From NCBI GenBank assembly GCA_937901395.1, contig CALCDB010000120.1:1-8349 (forward strand): a stretch of DNA of 8,349 nt, in the 5' to 3' direction. Below the pieces are notes generated by a model, which was not told the origin of the DNA, searched no databases, and saw only the letters and a program-made list of their open reading frames with translations. Positions within the stretch are counted from its first letter, which is position 1. Every line of letters starts with the position of its first letter. Source of the stretch: an uncultured Verrucomicrobiota bacterium (GTDB lineage: Bacteria > Verrucomicrobiota > Kiritimatiellia > RFP12 > UBA1067). Positions 5,663-8,349 of this stretch are shown here, one piece after another. The translations under genes were made by a program, and so were the position numbers.

Positions 5663-5671
5663 ATTATATCA
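5663..5671 (-). promoter_or_regulatory. extended -10 promoter for tRNA-Gln and the aro operon
   Basis: The minus strand reads TGATATAAT (5671-5663): a perfect -10 TATAAT preceded by TG and one base, the extended -10 arrangement. The predicted start lies near 5656, about 14 nt before the tRNA 5' end. No good -35 is seen at 17 bp, as often with extended -10 promoters. It overlaps the last codons and stop of ispE. Confidence 0.6.
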
Positions 5672-6230
5672 TACTTTTGACCGCCCATGCGCGATAACCT
5701 TGAAAAAACATTTCGCGCGAAATCTTCTCGGCTGTCGCCTGATCGGGAACCAACCCGAAAACCGTAGAGCCAGAACCACTCATCATCACCCCTATGGCTC
5801 CAGCTGAGCGCAAGGCGTTCATCGCCTCCGCTATCTCTGGGTATAGACCAATCGCGCTTGGCTGCAAATCATTCACCATCGCCGCCGCAATCGCCTCCAA
5901 ATCGTCAATCGCCAGCGCCTCGATCATCTTAACCGTAGCCGACTCGTTTCCCAATAGCGCACGCGGCGAGCAGTTGGCGTACACCGCTTTCGTGGAAGAA
6001 TGAATCTTCGGATTCACCAATACGAAATTAAGCTCGCTGATTTCTATCGGCAATGTGGAAACACATTCGCCGCGCCCTTCCATCAATACCGCGCCGCCGA
6101 GCGTGAGCGCCGGCACGTCACTGCCAACCTGCACCGCTATCTCAGCGAGCTCCTTTCGGCTCTTGCCCAATTGCCAAAGCTCGTTAAGCGCGATTAGCGT
6201 TGCCGCCGCATCCGCGCTACCGCCGCCCAA
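5664..6230 (-). pseudogene. ispE: ispE, 5'-truncated (C-terminal two thirds only)
   Basis: 4-diphosphocytidyl-2-C-methyl-D-erythritol kinase is a GHMP-family enzyme of the MEP isoprenoid pathway. Seen: about 188 residues starting exactly in the ATP-binding motif (L)GGGSADAAATL and ending with the third GHMP motif GVMMSGSGSTVFGL (about residues 147-160) and K-S-M-I. The whole family is about 280-290 aa, so roughly the first 95 residues (substrate-binding N-terminus) are missing. Upstream, the frame continues through a terminator hairpin with unrelated residues (R-F before LGGG instead of the usual A-G) and reaches a stop at 6282-6284. The only possible start is a TTG at 6230 inside the motif, so the product could not fold as a kinase. 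The break coincides with the join to a foreign segment. It is the gene directly upstream of the tRNA-Gln promoter. Identity is secure; whether the truncation is real or an assembly join is open. Confidence 0.88.
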
Positions 6231-6269
6231 AAAGCGAACTGTCGCGGAACGCCAGGCACCTCGCGACAG
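6229..6269 (-). terminator. rho-independent terminator of the large secreted-protein gene
   Basis: On the minus strand CTGTCGCG (6269-6262) pairs perfectly with CGCGACAG (6246-6239) across a 15-nt loop. The T-rich tail TTCGCTTTTT (6238-6229) follows. It starts 16 nt after the TAA at 6288-6286. Its T-run merges directly into the truncated ispE motif, so the join to ispE lies at its end. Confidence 0.8.
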
Positions 6270-6285
6270 CTGATGCCGATCTCAA

Positions 6286-8151
6286 TTACCTGAGGATGAT
6301 GCGCAGACCATCGGGGACTCGGTCTTGCTCCAGATGGAGATAGAGCTTCGTCGGGAAGGCCTGGCCCTTATAGTCACCGGCATCGGCATCGGTCGGCGTG
6401 TAGGTCTCGGACCCGTAATAAAACCGGTCGTTGCCGTCGAGCACGGAGAAATTAACCATATTCGTCAGAATGCCGCCGCTGCTCCAGTCCGCCACCAGAT
6501 AGTCGTTCGTCATCCCAGTAGATTTCGCCGCCTTCTTCCACGCCTTGAGCGCCGCCGCGTCAACCCCAATCGTCACGGGGACCGAAACAAAGGTCTTGCC
6601 GTCACGGCCGAAGAACATGCCGTTATTGCTCCGCGAACCGCCAACCCATCCGTGCGCGAACAGCGCTACGGCAGGGTCTGTCGCGACTGACGGCTCCAGG
6701 ACGACGGACGGAGGATTCGCCCCGTTCAGGATGCCCGTACCGCACTTGATGAGCGGCTGGGCACCCCTCATCACCAGGCGAGCGGCATCTCCCGTTCCCG
6801 GATACAGATTCATGTTCCACTTGCTGTTGAGCGTTCCATTGTCCAACACCATCTCGCCGCCAGGGCTGGAGAACTCGACCGAGGACGCGGTGCTGTCAAA
6901 GACCGACCCGCCGGAAACGAGAAGCTGCTGCCGTGCGCCGTTGAAGGTGTACTTATTGTCCGGGACAAAACGAGCGCCGTTCTTAAGGGCAAAGACAAAA
7001 TCTGCGCCAGAGACACTAACGGCAGAATGTTTAGCGTTCACATGAAGATTGTCGAACGTCAGCGAGGCCCCGGCCGTGTTCAAGCCGCTTATGGTGTAAT
7101 ACGTGAGGTTCGGAGCCGGCTCAACGGCACCGGCAATGCGCACCGCCGCACCCGACGTGAGCTGCAGCTGATAAATCCCTACCGAGTTCGTCATGCTGAC
7201 GACGGCGGCGGACGCGAACTTGGCCGTTGCGCCGCCCCAGGTACCGGCATTCGCGAGCTGATTGGTCACCATGCACGGATAGCCGATGGTGCCCTCGTTG
7301 TTACAGTCCCAGTTATCCGGATCCATCCAGTCTCCAGAAGCGACGGAACTCTTCCACGTGTAGGTCGAGTTGTCGAAAACCCGAACGGGGACGACGGCCG
7401 TGGAGTCCGTCCATTCGCCCGTGATGTCCGGAATTGTCTCAAGAAAACGCACCTGGAAATAGGCGACGTCCCCCGGCACGCCGTACTCGACATTGAACGC
7501 GCCGAACTGCTCGTTCGTCAGCGCCAGGCCGGAAAACTCCAGCTGCTCGACGTCGGCCGACGTTCCCCACCAGAGTTCGGCGACCGTATCGCCCGAGCCC
7601 AGAACCTCGAGCGTATAGGAAATCCTCTCGTTGCCGAGCGGGAAATCCGCCCTGGATTGGACGTCGATCGTTTCAGGGAACTGGGAAGGTCCGTAGGTTT
7701 CCGCAATCTTGACGAGAACCGATTCCTCGCCGGCTGCATCCACGATTCGCGCACGAACGCAATACGCCGTCAGATCGGCAAGCCCCGTGATGTCATACGA
7801 GACCGTCTCGCCGTCCTGCGCCGTCGAGGAGACGAGAACCTCGTCCCCGAGATGATCCACGTCCTCGCCATACGAAATGTAGATGCTGGCGTATCCGGCC
7901 GCGACGCCGTCCAGCGTCACGTTCGCCCGCAGTCCGCCGATCAGCGGATCGAGCGTCAGCGTCGAAGCCGCCGTCGTGGCGATCAGGAGCGTTCCCGGAA
8001 GCGGAGTCTGGGTAATCGCGTCCGTTGAAACCGTGAAATCGACCGCGTCCTTGTCTGGGTTGGCGTTAAAGGCGAAATCGTCGTTCACCGCATCATAAAG
8101 CGCCGCCGCCCCGCCCGTGACGCAGATCATGGCGGCGTTCAAAGAATTCAT
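6286..8151 (-). CDS. large secreted/surface beta-rich protein, 5'-truncated by a sequence join
   Basis: The frame ends at TAA 6288-6286 and is open upstream to a TTG at 8187; the first ATG is at 8151. Codons upstream of about 8140 are antisense to an rmlA fragment, so neither start is natural and the true N-terminus, including any signal peptide, is missing. Seen (numbering from 8187): two fibronectin III-like beta segments at about 85-165 and 170-270 (for example SIYISYGEDVDHLGDEV), then W-K-S-S-V-A-S-GDWMDPDNW at 278-293. Next comes a Gly/Ala/Val/Asn-rich beta-solenoid-like part at about 310-520, and the protein ends G-L-R-I-I-L-R. This layout is typical of very large exported proteins of Verrucomicrobiota, Kiritimatiellota and Lentisphaerota, which is recollection of family style and not a database match. 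A good terminator follows. No catalytic motif is seen. Function is unknown, probably surface or extracellular. Confidence 0.62.
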   Translation of the reverse strand: MNSLNAAMICVTGGAAALYDAVNDDFAFNANPDKDAVDFTVSTDAITQTPLPGTLLIATTAASTLTLDPLIGGLRANVTLDGVAAGYASIYISYGEDVDHLGDEVLVSSTAQDGETVSYDITGLADLTAYCVRARIVDAAGEESVLVKIAETYGPSQFPETIDVQSRADFPLGNERISYTLEVLGSGDTVAELWWGTSADVEQLEFSGLALTNEQFGAFNVEYGVPGDVAYFQVRFLETIPDITGEWTDSTAVVPVRVFDNSTYTWKSSVASGDWMDPDNWDCNNEGTIGYPCMVTNQLANAGTWGGATAKFASAAVVSMTNSVGIYQLQLTSGAAVRIAGAVEPAPNLTYYTISGLNTAGASLTFDNLHVNAKHSAVSVSGADFVFALKNGARFVPDNKYTFNGARQQLLVSGGSVFDSTASSVEFSSPGGEMVLDNGTLNSKWNMNLYPGTGDAARLVMRGAQPLIKCGTGILNGANPPSVVLEPSVATDPAVALFAHGWVGGSRSNNGMFFGRDGKTFVSVPVTIGVDAAALKAWKKAAKSTGMTNDYLVADWSSGGILTNMVNFSVLDGNDRFYYGSETYTPTDADAGDYKGQAFPTKLYLHLEQDRVPDGLRIILR

Positions 8152-8212
8152 CGGAGATGATAAAGTCGCTTTAGTTTTGGGCGACAATATCTTTTATGGG
8201 AACGGCTTCGGC
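8129..8212 (+). pseudogene. rmlA: rmlA fragment (about 25 codons)
   Basis: Plus-strand frame reading KEFIGDDKVALVLGDNIFYG from 8141, then N-G-F-G. This is the conserved nucleotide-sugar loop of glucose-1-phosphate thymidylyltransferase, with the metal-binding D of LGDN-I-F. The enzyme normally has about 290 aa and makes dTDP-glucose for rhamnose synthesis. Only one short internal piece is here: upstream of about 8135 the sequence is the opposite-strand secreted-protein gene (a stop, TAA, is at 8096), and downstream it switches to HtpG at about 8212. Codons here are more AT-rich (TTA, TTT, GAT, AAA) than on either side. It cannot give a functional enzyme. Confidence 0.75.
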
Positions 8213-8349
8213 AGAATCCTCGAGCTCAACGCCGATCACAGCGCCGTTCAGGCCCTCGGTTCTGCCGTCGAGGCGGACCCCGACAAGGCCGAAAAATACG
8301 CAAAGCTCCTCTACGGGCAGAGCTTACTTGCCGCGGGACTTGCGCTGGA
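8213..8349 (+). pseudogene. htpG: htpG C-terminal fragment, in frame with rmlA piece, running off the window
   Basis: The same plus-strand frame continues as R-I-L-E-L-N-A-D-H and then AEKYAKLLYGQSLLAAGLAL to the window edge. This matches the C-terminal dimerisation region of the HtpG (Hsp90) chaperone, which typically reads R-I-L-E-L-N-P-D-H ... L-L-Y-G-Q-A-L-L-A-E-G ... E-D-P. The full protein is over 600 aa; only the stretch before its last 15 or so residues is here. Codons are GC-rich (CTC, GCC, GAC), unlike the rmlA piece. No upstream HtpG sequence is present, so this is a 3' gene fragment joined to rmlA around the shared G-R-I-L codons. Identification rests on motif recall over 45 residues. 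Confidence 0.72.

Noticed and set aside
7027..8028. 333-codon plus-strand frame
   Set aside because: Lies antisense to the secreted-protein gene; arginine-rich product typical of a GC-rich shadow frame, with no recognisable domain.
8129..8349. A genuine RmlA-HtpG fusion protein
   Set aside because: Only short internal pieces of each family are present, joined without domain boundaries and with abrupt codon change; a chimera of fragments is more likely.

Overview
The window looks like one chromosomal piece of a Gram-negative bacterium, possibly of the Verrucomicrobiota/Kiritimatiellota kind. That guess rests on large secreted beta-rich proteins (one with a G-D-W...P-D-N-W segment), compact housekeeping enzymes and mid-range GC. 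No marker gene here settles the taxonomy.

Layout: almost every real gene lies on the minus strand, so the map reads from right to left. At 5642 a tRNA-Gln(UUG) with encoded CCA starts a tight operon behind an extended -10 promoter. It is followed by a secreted thioredoxin-fold protein (4648-5541), aroB (3717-4655), a single 698-codon frame fusing AroA, AroE and AroK (1669-3765), and rnc for RNase III (1038-1688). The four protein genes overlap their neighbours (8, 49 or 10, and 20 nt). Together they supply four shikimate-pathway steps: 3-dehydroquinate synthase, shikimate dehydrogenase, shikimate kinase and EPSP synthase. DAHP synthase, dehydroquinase and chorismate synthase are not in the window. 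The AroA part lacks most of the peripheral strand-hairpin segments of the family and carries Ala where glyphosate-sensitive enzymes have Gly96.

From 365 to 1037 there is no convincing gene. Next to rnc (about 689-1021) is an array with a strict 22-bp period. Its sequence drifts along its length, but a Y-A-T mark and short palindromes recur every two helical turns. Left of it are a pyrimidine-rich stretch with small repeats and a strong sigma70-type promoter (432-460). This promoter serves a secreted protein whose gene runs off the left edge (1-364).

The right quarter (about 6231-8349) is a mosaic. ispE is cut exactly inside its GGGSADAA motif and abuts the terminator of a large secreted-protein gene (6286 to about 8140). 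That gene is itself cut by about 80 bp of rmlA on the plus strand, which is joined in frame to the last part of htpG. Three joins between unrelated gene fragments in 2.1 kb suggest an assembly or amplification chimera, or a genuinely scrambled locus. Conclusions about neighbourhood to the right of 6230 should be treated with caution.
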